64,000 bases of DNA from an uncultured Dorea sp. GTDB lineage: Bacteria > Bacillota > Clostridia > Lachnospirales > Lachnospiraceae. The stretch is from positions 310,001 through 374,000 of the forward strand of contig CAJTVU010000002.1 in assembly GCA_910580235.1 (NCBI GenBank), written 5' to 3'. Shown here one piece after another: positions 16,783-24,849 of the stretch (position 1 is the first letter of the stretch; every line of letters starts with the position of its first letter). Both the position numbers and the translations under genes were made by a program. The notes beneath the pieces are model-generated. The model was not told where the DNA came from. It ran no database searches and saw only the letters and a program-made list of their open reading frames with translations.

Positions 16783-18450
16783 CTATACATCCATGATGAC
16801 CGGCAATATCATCGGCCTGCGTTTTGTCCTCTTCCAGATAAACTCGTTCATCGTATCGCGGATGACGAGCTTGATCTTGCTCCAGTCAGCGTTCCTCTGA
16901 TGTGCCAGACAATCTTCTACTGCGTCTGTAAGCACCTGTCTTGCCTCTTCCATCAGCCCTTCGGACTCCCGCACATATACGAATCCTCTCGACACGATGT
17001 CGGGCCCTGCCAGGAGCCGGTTCGTGCCATATTCCAGCGTAAGGACTACAATCATGATCCCATCCTCTGCCAGATGTTGTCTGTCTCGAAGCACGATATT
17101 CCCCACGTCGCCTACGCCAAGGCCGTCCACCAATATCTCTCCGGTGTGCACCTTATCCGCGATCTTCGCCTCGTGGGCGTTCACTTCCAGCACATCTCCT
17201 GAATTCAGCATAAAGATGTTCTCCTTCGGGATCCCGAGCATACGGGCGATCCCCGCGTTGGCTTTCCTGTGCCGGTACTCACCGTGTATCGGGACCGCAT
17301 ACTTAGGCTTTACTAACGAATAGATAAGCTTCAGCTCTTCCTGGCACGCATGTCCTGATACATGGGCGTCTGAGAAGATAACATTCGCACCTTTCTCTGA
17401 CAGCTCATTGATGACTTTGGACACAGACTTCTCATTTCCCGGGATCGGGTTGGAGCTAAAAATCACTGTGTCCCCTGGCATGATCGACACCTTCTTGTGA
17501 ACGTCGGCCGCCATCCTGGACAGCGCAGCCATGGACTCTCCCTGGCTTCCAGTCGTAATGAGGACAGTCTTTTCCGGCGGATAATTTTTAAGCTGGTCGA
17601 TCTCTATGAGCGTGTGGTCAGGCACATTTAAATAGCCCAGCTCCTGCGCGACGGAAATGATATTCACCATGCTGCGGCCTTCCACAACGACTTTCCTCTC
17701 AAACTTACATGCCGAATTGATGATCTGCTGCACCCTGTCTACATTGGACGCGAACGTCGCAATAATAATCCTCGTATTCTGATGTTCTGCGAAAATATGG
17801 TCGAACGTCGCTCCGACCGTGCGCTCTGACTGGGTGAACCCCGGCCTCTCTGCATTCGTGCTGTCGGACATCAGCGCCAGCACTCCCTTTTTCCCAATTT
17901 CTGCAAATCTCTGCAAATCAATAGCATCGCCAAATACCGGCGTATAATCTACTTTAAAATCTCCTGTATGCACTACGATCCCCGCCGGTGAATAGATGGC
18001 AAGGGCCGCCGCATCCTGGATGCTGTGGTTCGTCTTAATGAACTCGATCCTGAACTGCCCCAGATTAATAGACTGTCCATGCTTTACGACTTTCCTTCTT
18101 GTCGTCTTAAGGAGGTTATGTTCCCCCAGCTTCCTCTCAAGGATCCCCATCGTCAGCTTTGTCGCATAGATGGGAAGATTTATCTCGCGGAGCACATAAG
18201 ACAGCGCCCCGATGTGATCTTCATGTCCGTGGGTAATCACAAACCCCTTCACTTTCTGAAAATTATCTTTCAGATAGGTAATGTCCGGTATGACCAGGTC
18301 GATCCCCAGCATATCATCCTCCGGGAACGCCAGACCGCAGTCCACCACAATAATACTGTCTTCGTACTCGAAGGCAGTAATGTTCATCCCGATCTTCTCA
18401 AGCCCTCCGAGCGGAATGATCTTCATACTTCCGATATTCTCTTTTTTCAA
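16783..18450 (-). CDS. rnj: Ribonuclease J
   Basis: A metallo-beta-lactamase-fold ribonuclease with 5'-exonuclease and endonuclease activity in mRNA decay and rRNA maturation. The 555-residue protein has the zinc motif THGHEDHIGAL near residue 80, HTGDFKVDYTP, MSDSTNAERPGFT and the beta-CASP motifs SNPIPGNE and SDAHVSGHACQEELKL, then HGEYRH. I use a TTG start at 18450 (MKKENIGSMKIIPLGG), with GGAGGTG about six bases upstream. Bacillus has two paralogues, J1 and J2; only one is present here and I cannot assign rnjA or rnjB. It follows fur by 31 bases. Confidence 0.95.
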   Translation of the reverse strand: MKKENIGSMKIIPLGGLEKIGMNITAFEYEDSIIVVDCGLAFPEDDMLGIDLVIPDITYLKDNFQKVKGFVITHGHEDHIGALSYVLREINLPIYATKLTMGILERKLGEHNLLKTTRRKVVKHGQSINLGQFRIEFIKTNHSIQDAAALAIYSPAGIVVHTGDFKVDYTPVFGDAIDLQRFAEIGKKGVLALMSDSTNAERPGFTQSERTVGATFDHIFAEHQNTRIIIATFASNVDRVQQIINSACKFERKVVVEGRSMVNIISVAQELGYLNVPDHTLIEIDQLKNYPPEKTVLITTGSQGESMAALSRMAADVHKKVSIMPGDTVIFSSNPIPGNEKSVSKVINELSEKGANVIFSDAHVSGHACQEELKLIYSLVKPKYAVPIHGEYRHRKANAGIARMLGIPKENIFMLNSGDVLEVNAHEAKIADKVHTGEILVDGLGVGDVGNIVLRDRQHLAEDGIMIVVLTLEYGTNRLLAGPDIVSRGFVYVRESEGLMEEARQVLTDAVEDCLAHQRNADWSKIKLVIRDTMNEFIWKRTKRRPMILPVIMDV

Positions 18451-18481
18451 ATTTACACCTCCATGTGTTTTCCGTACTACG

Positions 18482-18937
18482 TTACCTCTTCCGGCACTCT
18501 TCGCACTGTCCGAAGAACTTTAATTCGTGGTCCAGCACATGGAATCCTGTCTCCTCCTCGATCCGTCTTTCCAGATCTTCTAACAGGTCGTCCTTAAAAG
18601 GAAGGACCTTTCCACACGTCTTGCATATTAAATGATGGTGATGGTGCTTTCCTTCGGCGTCCCCGAAAGACGCCTCTCCGATTTCATAACGCACGCATCC
18701 GTCATCCAGATTAATACGATCCACCAATTGCATTTCCAATAACAGCTGCACCGTCCGGTAAATCGTCGCCAGGCCGATATCCGGGTAGTCTTCTTTTACG
18801 AGCTCATAGATATCCTCTGCGGCCAGATGCCTGTCGTGGTTATCCGCCAGCACCTCCAGCACGCACAGGCGCTGGTTCGTCACTTTAAGCCCCTTCTCCT
18901 TTAACATTCCCTTGAATTCTTCCTGACTGACTGACAT
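18482..18937 (-). CDS. Fur family transcriptional regulator
   Basis: A 151-residue metal- or peroxide-responsive repressor. The N-terminal winged helix is visible (KGLKVTNQRLCVLEVL, DIGLATIYRTVQLLLEM), followed by the dimerisation domain with a histidine-rich metal site (GKHHHHHLICKTCGK) and a second CxxC pair (QCEECRKR), which together form the structural zinc site. Subtype (Fur, PerR or Zur) cannot be settled; the E and D ligand pattern and histidine cluster fit Fur or PerR. It lies between DUF1292 and RNase J, in the position seen in many Lachnospiraceae. Spacing of 5 bases to the DUF1292 gene suggests one operon. Confidence 0.93.
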   Translation of the reverse strand: MSVSQEEFKGMLKEKGLKVTNQRLCVLEVLADNHDRHLAAEDIYELVKEDYPDIGLATIYRTVQLLLEMQLVDRINLDDGCVRYEIGEASFGDAEGKHHHHHLICKTCGKVLPFKDDLLEDLERRIEEETGFHVLDHELKFFGQCEECRKR

Positions 18938-18942
18938 ACTAC

Positions 18943-19203
18943 TTACCTTTCAATTTCTACATCCTCTAACAGTTCCTCAAATACCTTCGATATCGAAGCC
19001 AATTCTTCATCATCTTCCACAATCTCGTAAATACTGTCCCCTGCTTCCTCCGAAGATGTATCTTTCAGGATCAGACATTCTGCGCCGTCTTCCTTAGAAT
19101 CCGTCACCAGAATATAAGATGACCCATTGATCTTTGTCTGCTCAAGTACATAAAGCTCTGCTTCTTCCTGCATTTCCTCAGACGTAAATATAATCTTCTC
19201 CAT
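18943..19203 (-). CDS. DUF1292 family protein (YrzB-like)
   Basis: An 86-residue, very acidic protein: MEKIIFTSEEMQEEAELYVL, ILVTDSKEDGAECLILKD, and an acidic C-terminus. It matches the DUF1292 family (YrzB in Bacillus), whose members are almost always encoded next to ruvX and ireB, as here. No biochemical function is known. No membrane segment. It has a normal length for the family. Confidence 0.88.
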   Translation of the reverse strand: MEKIIFTSEEMQEEAELYVLEQTKINGSSYILVTDSKEDGAECLILKDTSSEEAGDSIYEIVEDDEELASISKVFEELLEDVEIER

Positions 19204-19232
19204 ACCCTCACCTTTCTTTGCAGACGCGTCCG

Positions 19233-19658
19233 TTAACCCCTGCGAAGTGAGTCCAGATATGACTGCAATATAAAAACTGCCGCAATCTGATCGATATATT
19301 TCTTGCGGTCTTCTCTTCTCACCTTATTCTCAATAAGTGTCCGCTCTGCCGAAACGCTTGTGAGGCGCTCGTCCCACATCTGTACGGGCAGCCCCGTACG
19401 TCTTCCGATCATCTCGCCAAAGGCCATGGACGCTCTCGCACGCTCTCCGAGATCGCCGTTCATGTGCTTTGGCAGCCCTATAACAATCTGCTCCGCCCCA
19501 TATTCTCCTGCCAGCTCTTCAATACGGGCGCACGTCTTCCTAAGCTTGCCTTCATCTTTACGGCATATGGTCTCCACCGCCTGAGCAGTGATGCCCAAAG
19601 GATCGCTCACAGCCACTCCTACAGTCTTCGACCCATAATCCAAACCTATAATCCTCAT
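19233..19658 (-). CDS. ruvX: Holliday junction resolvase-like protein RuvX/YqgF
   Basis: A 141-residue RNase H-fold nuclease of the YqgF family. The first catalytic aspartate is in IIGLDYGSKTVGVAVSD, with IVIGLPKHMNGDLGERA in the middle and the terminal aspartate in YIDQIAAVFILQSYLD; WDERLTSVSAERTL is the family motif. YqgF proteins have been linked to 16S rRNA 5' processing and Holliday junction resolution. It starts 3 bases after the ireB stop codon and is followed by DUF1292, the usual order in Firmicutes. Confidence 0.95.
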   Translation of the reverse strand: MRIIGLDYGSKTVGVAVSDPLGITAQAVETICRKDEGKLRKTCARIEELAGEYGAEQIVIGLPKHMNGDLGERARASMAFGEMIGRRTGLPVQMWDERLTSVSAERTLIENKVRREDRKKYIDQIAAVFILQSYLDSLRRG

Positions 19659-19661
19659 ATA

Positions 19662-19925
19662 TTATTTCCAGCCGTTATGCTCGATATACGTCTTGAGCAT
19701 CTCTTCTACAAGCTCATCGCGCTCCATCTTCATAATAAGGCTTCTGGCTCCGTTGTAGCTCGTAATATAAGTCGGGTCTCCCGACATGATATATCCCACA
19801 ACCTGGTTCACAGGATTGTAACCTTTTTCGCTCAGCGCCTTGTACACAATTTCCAGAATATCTTTCGCTTGGATCTGTGGACCGCTTTCTACCTGGAAAA
19901 ACTGTGTGTTGCTTAATTCTTTCAT
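19662..19925 (-). CDS. IreB family regulatory phosphoprotein
   Basis: An 87-residue protein of the IreB (DUF965, YrzL) family. Enterococcal IreB is a substrate of the PASTA kinase IreK and modulates cephalosporin tolerance. Recognisable segments are the threonine-containing N-terminus (MKELSNTQFFQVE), YKALSEKGYNPVNQVVGYIMSGDPTYITSY and the Arg/Asn surface near NGARSLIMK. The usual TxxF pattern of phospho-threonines near the N-terminus is present as NTQFF. It is the first gene of the ireB-ruvX-DUF1292-fur-RNase J block and has a promoter at its start. No IreK kinase is in the window. Confidence 0.93.
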   Translation of the reverse strand: MKELSNTQFFQVESGPQIQAKDILEIVYKALSEKGYNPVNQVVGYIMSGDPTYITSYNGARSLIMKMERDELVEEMLKTYIEHNGWK

Positions 19926-19957
19926 ATACTCACGTCCTCCAAAAATACTTCCTCTTT

Positions 19958-19986
19958 ATTCTAACTGATTGCCCCGCAAAATTCAA
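19958..19986 (-). promoter_or_regulatory. Probable promoter of the ireB-ruvX operon
   Basis: TTGAAT (19981-19986) and TAGAAT (19958-19963) are spaced by 17 bases on the minus strand. The -35 box overlaps the mtaB stop codon, so the ireB block can be transcribed independently of mtaB. Confidence 0.55.
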
Positions 19987-21284
19987 TGGATTATTTGGAA
20001 AGGATTCTTAATTTCTACATTTATAAGCTGATTTGTCAGGTTTTCCTGCGTTTTCTGTCCAATTTTCACATATTCCCTCGTGTGCCCCACCTGATAGATC
20101 CCGTCTTCCGTCTCCACTGCCTCTTCTATTAATACTTCCTGCACCGTGCCTATAAGCGCCTCCTCGTAAGCCGCCCGCTTCTTCCTTCCAAGCTCCAGCA
20201 GGACATTGCTCCGCTCTGCCTTTACCTCTTCCGGGACTTGTCCTTCCATAGCTGCCGCCTTCGTCCCCTCCCGCCTGGAATACTTGAATATGTGAGTCTC
20301 GTAAAAATCCATCTCATCGACAAAGGCTCTGGACTCCTCAAACTCTTCCGACGTCTCCCCCGGGAACCCTACGATCACATCTGTAGTCAGCGCCGGGCTG
20401 TGGAAATACTTCCGCAGAAGGGCACATTTCTCCCGGTATGCTTCCGCTGTATAACGCCGGTTCATCCGCCCAAGCGTCGCATTACAGCCGCTTTGGAGCG
20501 ATAGGTGGAAATGCGGGCACACTTTTGGCATCCGGCTTAATCCCTGCAAGAGCTCGTCTGTAATAATCCCGGGCTCCAGAGAGCCGAGACGGATCCTGGC
20601 GATCCCTTCCACCTTGTGGGCTTCCCGGATAAGAGAGAGGAGGTCCTCCCCCGTATCAACGCCGTAAGAGCTTAAGTGGATGCCCGTAAGCACTACCTCC
20701 TTGTACCCGCCTTTTGCCAGCTCTTCGACCTCCGAGAGGACATGGGCCGTCCGTCGGCTCCGCACCCTGCCTCTTGCGTAAGGAATGATGCAGTAGGTAC
20801 AGAACTGATTGCATCCGTCCTGCACTTTAATGTACGCCCGCGTATGATCCGCTGTACGGGTAAGAGAAAGAGCTTCATATTCTTTCTCATGGCTCATATC
20901 CGTGATCTCCATCTGCACGTTCCCGCGCCCTCCTCGCTCGCGCCGGCTCTCCTCATACTCCGCAAGGATCGCTATGATATCTTTCTTCCGGTTATTTCCT
21001 ATAATGATGTCTATATCCGGGTCCGCTCCCTCCTGCTTCGCCTGGACATAACAGCCCGCTGCCGCGACGACTGCTTCAGGGTTCCTCTTCCTCGCTCTAT
21101 GGATCATCTGCCTTGACTTCCTGTCCGCCATATTCGTCACCGTACACGTATTGATGATATAAATATCTGCCTTCTCTTCAAAAGGTACGATCTCATATCC
21201 ATGCTCTTCCAACATCTCCTGCATAGCCTGTGTCTCATAGGCGTTGACTTTGCATCCTAAATTGTGCAATGCTGCTCTTTTCAT
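19983..21284 (-). CDS. mtaB: tRNA t6A37 methylthiotransferase MtaB
   Basis: A radical-SAM enzyme that converts t6A37 to ms2t6A37 in tRNAs reading ANN codons. The 433-residue protein has three N-terminal cysteines for the auxiliary Fe-S cluster (LGCKVN, INTCTVTN, AAGCYVQ), the radical SAM motif CNQFCTYCIIPYARG and a C-terminal TRAM domain. The motif LGCKVNAYET is typical of MtaB rather than MiaB or RimO. I start it at the ATG at 21284 (MKRAALHNLG), behind CGGAGA; the open frame goes on upstream through the HPr-like promoter and is not real. Its start faces the HPr-like gene. Confidence 0.95.
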   Translation of the reverse strand: MKRAALHNLGCKVNAYETQAMQEMLEEHGYEIVPFEEKADIYIINTCTVTNMADRKSRQMIHRARKRNPEAVVAAAGCYVQAKQEGADPDIDIIIGNNRKKDIIAILAEYEESRRERGGRGNVQMEITDMSHEKEYEALSLTRTADHTRAYIKVQDGCNQFCTYCIIPYARGRVRSRRTAHVLSEVEELAKGGYKEVVLTGIHLSSYGVDTGEDLLSLIREAHKVEGIARIRLGSLEPGIITDELLQGLSRMPKVCPHFHLSLQSGCNATLGRMNRRYTAEAYREKCALLRKYFHSPALTTDVIVGFPGETSEEFEESRAFVDEMDFYETHIFKYSRREGTKAAAMEGQVPEEVKAERSNVLLELGRKKRAAYEEALIGTVQEVLIEEAVETEDGIYQVGHTREYVKIGQKTQENLTNQLINVEIKNPFQIIH

Positions 21285-21314
21285 ATTCGTTTCTCCGATT
21301 TTACATATATTTCC

Positions 21315-21343
21315 TTGACTTTTGAGCCCCGCAATCTTAAGAT
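21315..21343 (+). promoter_or_regulatory. Probable promoter of the HPr-like gene
   Basis: TTGACT (21315-21320) and TAAGAT (21338-21343) with 17-base spacing, about 40 bases before the GTG start. AAGGAGG follows at about 21367-21373. Confidence 0.6.
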
Positions 21344-21382
21344 AGGAATAGAATACGAAACATAGCAAGGAGGATATATAAA

Positions 21383-21619
21383 GTGAAAACTGTACAGATT
21401 TCTTTAAATTCAATCGATAAGGTAAAATCATTTGTAAATGCGATTACAAAATTTGATTTTGATTTTGATCTTGTATCTGGAAGGTACGTCATTGACGCAA
21501 AATCTATTATGGGCATTTTCAGCCTGGACTTATCAAAGCCGATCGAGCTCAATATCCACGCCGGAGAGGCTGAGATCGAAGGGATCCTCGACACTCTGAA
21601 AGAGTATCTTGTCGATTGA
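21383..21619 (+). CDS. HPr-like protein lacking the phosphorylatable histidine
   Basis: A 78-residue protein with a GTG start nine bases after AAGGAGG. The second half contains DAKSIMGIFSLDLSKPIEL, which aligns with the HPr segment around regulatory Ser46 (KSIMGVLSL in HPr). The N-terminal segment, MKTVQISLNSIDKVKSFVNA, aligns with the start of HPr but has no GLHARP motif, hence no His15. In this it resembles Crh of Bacillus, which keeps Ser46 and lost His15, although the sequence is otherwise divergent. It could therefore serve as a co-regulator of CcpA rather than carry phosphate, which is inference. It is a single gene on the plus strand with its own promoter and terminator. Confidence 0.8.
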   Translation: MKTVQISLNSIDKVKSFVNAITKFDFDFDLVSGRYVIDAKSIMGIFSLDLSKPIELNIHAGEAEIEGILDTLKEYLVD

Positions 21620-21635
21620 TCCAGACACATAAGCC

Positions 21636-21674
21636 AGAAAAAAGCAGACCCTTCGTCAAGAGGGTCTGTTTTTC
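21636..21674. terminator. Bidirectional terminator between HPr-like gene and thiI
   Basis: An 8-bp perfect core stem CAGACCCT/AGGGTCTG with an 8-base loop, flanked by an A-run on the left and a T-run on the right, so it can end both the plus-strand HPr-like transcript and the minus-strand thiI transcript. Confidence 0.85.
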
Positions 21675-21680
21675 TGCGCT

Positions 21681-22865
21681 TTACTCTGCCTCGATCACTT
21701 CTACCGTGTCAATGGCCGTCTTCACAAGCTCCTCTATCTTCTCTTCCAGGCTCTCCTCCGAACGCCGGATAATATCTACCCGCGGCTTCGTCACCGGGTG
21801 TTTTGCCACAAAGATCGTACAGCAGTCCTCAAAAGGCTGTATAGATGTCTCGAATGTGCCGATCTTCTGAGCGATATCCACAATGTCCTGCTTGTCAAGC
21901 CCAATGACCGGACGGTACACCGGAAGGGCGCACACATCGTCAGTGGCCGCCAGGCTCTGCATCGTCTGGCTCGCCACTTGTCCGATGCTCTCCCCGGTAA
22001 TCAGCCCCAGGCATCCACTCTCTTTCGCAAAATGTTCTGCGATCCTCATCATATAACGGCGCATAATGATCGTCAGCTCATCGTGAGGGCATTTATCATA
22101 AATATACAATTGGATATCTGTAAAATTCACTACATGCAGCTTTACAGGCCCTGCGTACCCTGCCACGATCCTGGCCAGATCGGCTACTTTTTGCTTTGCA
22201 CGCTCGCTCGTGTAGGGCGGCGCATGGAAATATGTCGCCTCGATGCCTACGCCGCGCCGGGCGATCATGTAGCCTGCCACCGGGCTGTCGATGCCGCCGG
22301 ATAAGAGGAGCATAGCCTTCCCGTTCGTCCCGGACGGCATCCCTCCCGCTCCCGGAATGACCTGAGAGTAGACGTAGACCGCGTCTGTGCGGATTTCTAC
22401 ATGAAGCGTCACATCTGGATCATGCACGTCTACCCGGATTTCGGGAAATGCCTCCAGAACAGCCTCCCCCAAGTCACAGCTGATCTCCATCGAGTTCTTC
22501 GGGTAAGTCTTCTTCGCCCGTCTCGTCTCTACCTTAAATGTCAGATCCCGTTCTGGATATACTTCCGCCATATAGGCCACCACGCTTTTTCTTAGCTCCT
22601 CGAAGCCTTTATCCTCCAGGCGGACGACGGGGCAGATGCCTACGAGGCCGAACACCTTCTGAAGGCGCTCTACTGTCTCCTCATAGTCATAGCCGCCTTC
22701 GCAGTCCACATAGATCCTGCCCTGCGATTTGTATGCCTTAAATGTCCCGTCCACGCCTCTCAATGCACGGCGCACCTGGCGCACCAGCGCGTCTTCAAAA
22801 AGGTAGCGGTTCTTTCCCTTTACTCCTATCTCTCCGTATTTCAACAAAAATGTAGAAAACTGCAT
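21681..22865 (-). CDS. thiI: tRNA uracil 4-sulfurtransferase ThiI
   Basis: Makes 4-thiouridine at tRNA position 8 with sulfur from a cysteine desulfurase. The 394-residue protein has the N-terminal ferredoxin-like region, a THUMP domain (to about residue 165) and the PP-loop ATP pyrophosphatase motif LLLSGGIDSPVAGY near residue 185. It ends after FEDCCTIFVAKHP and a short helix, so it lacks the C-terminal rhodanese domain of the E. coli enzyme, as in Bacillus. It follows the nifS-type gene by 25 bases; the pair probably works together. Confidence 0.96.
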   Translation of the reverse strand: MQFSTFLLKYGEIGVKGKNRYLFEDALVRQVRRALRGVDGTFKAYKSQGRIYVDCEGGYDYEETVERLQKVFGLVGICPVVRLEDKGFEELRKSVVAYMAEVYPERDLTFKVETRRAKKTYPKNSMEISCDLGEAVLEAFPEIRVDVHDPDVTLHVEIRTDAVYVYSQVIPGAGGMPSGTNGKAMLLLSGGIDSPVAGYMIARRGVGIEATYFHAPPYTSERAKQKVADLARIVAGYAGPVKLHVVNFTDIQLYIYDKCPHDELTIIMRRYMMRIAEHFAKESGCLGLITGESIGQVASQTMQSLAATDDVCALPVYRPVIGLDKQDIVDIAQKIGTFETSIQPFEDCCTIFVAKHPVTKPRVDIIRRSEESLEEKIEELVKTAIDTVEVIEAE

Positions 22866-22890
22866 TCTCGATTCTCCTTGCTTATTTTAA

Positions 22891-24051
22891 TTAATGTCTT
22901 GTATATCTGCGAAGCATCGGCACTATATTATAAAGAGTACGGATCGTCGTGTCGATCTCCTCTGCTGTTGTAAACTCTGACATACTGAACCTCAGCGTCG
23001 CATCCAGGAACTCCTGTCTCGCCCCTATCCCTCTCAGCACGCCGCTCACCTGCGGATGGTTCGAGGAACAGGCGGAGCCTGAGGAAACATAGATCCCTTT
23101 ATCCTCCAGCGCGTGGAGGAGGACTTCGCTTCGGATTCCCGCAAAGCCTACGCTGATGATGTGCGGAGCAGACGTCTCATCGTGCAGGCCGTGGATCGTG
23201 GTATTTTCAATCTTCGTCACTTCTTCAATAAAATGCCGCTTCAACTGCCGCATGCGCGCCACCTTGCCGTCAAGCCCGTCATAGATAGTCCTGGCCGCCA
23301 GGGCAAGCCCTGCGATGCCGGCCACATTCTCTGTGCCGGAGCGGACATTCTTCTGCTGCTCCCCTCCAAATACAATGGGCTTGATCTTCACACGCTCATC
23401 AATATAAAGCGCCCCTATCCCTTTTGGCCCGTGTATCTTATGCCCGCTTATAGAGCACATATCTATTTTTAATCTCTTCGGATAGATCCGGTATTTCCCA
23501 AACCCCTGCACTGCATCTACATGGAAGAGGATATTCTTATTATAAGCCTTTACGATGCCCGCAGCTTCCTGGATGGGCTGGACAGATCCGACCTCATTAT
23601 TCACATACATAATAGAGACGAGTATCGTCTCCCGGCACAGCGACTCCTTTAACGCTTCAAGGCTCACCCTTCCATAGCGGTCCACCGGAAGATATGTGAC
23701 CCGGAACCCTTCTTCCTCCTCAAGATGCCGCATCGTGTTGAGTATCGCGGGATGCTCGATGGCAGAAGTAATCAGATGCTTCCCCGCGCGGGCGTTGGCG
23801 CGGGCCGCTCCCATCAGCGCCAGATTATCGCTCTCAGTCCCTCCCGAGGTAAAGAAGATCTCTTTTGGCTGCACCTTCCAGAGCCCGGCCAGCGTCTCTT
23901 TCGCATCTCTTATATATTTTTCTGCCGCCACGCCTTTCGCGTGCATGGACGAGGGATTCCCGTAATCCTCGCACATGACCTTGCGTACCAGATCCCCGAC
24001 GCTTTCATAAGCCTTCGTGGTGGCAGAATTATCAAGATAGATTTCTTTCAT
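22891..24051 (-). CDS. Cysteine desulfurase (NifS/NifZ-type), ThiI partner
   Basis: A 386-residue PLP-dependent enzyme that removes sulfur from cysteine. It begins MKEIYLDNSATTKAYES, has FTSGGTESDNLALMG, the PLP lysine in SISGHKIHGPKGIGALY and the catalytic cysteine in YVSSGSACSSNHPQVSGV near residue 325. The long cysteine loop and NifS-type sequence place it in class I. In Bacillus the desulfurase next to thiI (NifZ) supplies sulfur to ThiI, and the same gene order suggests that here. A wider role in Fe-S assembly is possible, as no SufS or IscU is in the window. Confidence 0.93.
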   Translation of the reverse strand: MKEIYLDNSATTKAYESVGDLVRKVMCEDYGNPSSMHAKGVAAEKYIRDAKETLAGLWKVQPKEIFFTSGGTESDNLALMGAARANARAGKHLITSAIEHPAILNTMRHLEEEEGFRVTYLPVDRYGRVSLEALKESLCRETILVSIMYVNNEVGSVQPIQEAAGIVKAYNKNILFHVDAVQGFGKYRIYPKRLKIDMCSISGHKIHGPKGIGALYIDERVKIKPIVFGGEQQKNVRSGTENVAGIAGLALAARTIYDGLDGKVARMRQLKRHFIEEVTKIENTTIHGLHDETSAPHIISVGFAGIRSEVLLHALEDKGIYVSSGSACSSNHPQVSGVLRGIGARQEFLDATLRFSMSEFTTAEEIDTTIRTLYNIVPMLRRYTRH

Positions 24052-24090
24052 TCCTTCACTTCCTAATTGTTTTCTTATTAACAGAGTATG

Positions 24091-24831
24091 TCACTGGCCC
24101 TCCAAGTGGAACATAAGCACAGCAAGAATCGAAAGCCCGGCAGTCTCTGTCCGCAAAATGCGCCTCCCCAGGGTAATCTCTTTCGCTCCTGCCCGGACGG
24201 CGGCTTCTGCTTCTTCCCTGTCGAACCCGCCCTCCGGGCCGATAAAGATCCCTACCGACTGTCCGGGTGCAATGGACTCTATCACTTTCTTCGTCTCGCC
24301 CATATCTTCCGCAAGCTCGTAAGGCATCAGCGCCACGTCCAGCTCTTCCACGCGCTTTAAAGCCTCTTTGTAGGGCACGGCCTCGCACACCCGGGGGATG
24401 ATCCCTCTGCCCGCCTGTTTTGCAGCGCTTTTGGAAATCTCCTGCCATCGCTCGGCCTTCTTCTTCGCTTTCTTGTCGTCCAGCTTCACAACGCACCGTT
24501 TCATGAAGACTGGGATAATCTCATAGACGCCCAGCTCCACGCACTTTTGTACGATCAGCTCCATCTTCTCCTGCTTGGGAAGCCCCTGGAACAGATAAAT
24601 ACGACATGGCAATTCTGTGTCGGCACATATCTCCTCAACAATGCGAAGACAGGCCGCCTTCTCCTCATATGCCGCGATCTCACAGAGATAACATCCGTTA
24701 TTGCCGTCGTTCACCCTTATCTGCTCGCCCACGCGCATACGAAGCACATTCTTCATATGGTTCACATCCGAGCCTTCAATGTAAATAAGCCCCTCTTTCA
24801 CCTGGAAAGGCGTCACAAAAAAGTTCTGCAT
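24091..24831 (-). CDS. rsmE: 16S rRNA m3U1498 methyltransferase RsmE
   Basis: SPOUT-class methyltransferase that methylates U1498 of 16S rRNA. The 246-residue protein starts MQNFFVTPFQVKEG with an N-terminal PUA-like domain (HMKNVLRMRVGEQIRV), followed by the knot domain with VPVFMKRCVVKL-like IIPVFMKRCVV, KQAGRGIIPRV, IGPEGGFDREEAEAA and ITLGRRILRTETAGL, the SAM-binding knot. Length is typical. It lies between prmA and the desulfurase in a chain of translation-related genes. Confidence 0.95.
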   Translation of the reverse strand: MQNFFVTPFQVKEGLIYIEGSDVNHMKNVLRMRVGEQIRVNDGNNGCYLCEIAAYEEKAACLRIVEEICADTELPCRIYLFQGLPKQEKMELIVQKCVELGVYEIIPVFMKRCVVKLDDKKAKKKAERWQEISKSAAKQAGRGIIPRVCEAVPYKEALKRVEELDVALMPYELAEDMGETKKVIESIAPGQSVGIFIGPEGGFDREEAEAAVRAGAKEITLGRRILRTETAGLSILAVLMFHLEGQ

Positions 24832-24849
24832 CCCTTCACACTTCCCGCC

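Noticed and set aside
24056..24496. 146-codon minus-strand frame overlapping rsmE
   Set aside because: It is an out-of-frame Gly/Arg-rich shadow of rsmE, which has all family motifs.
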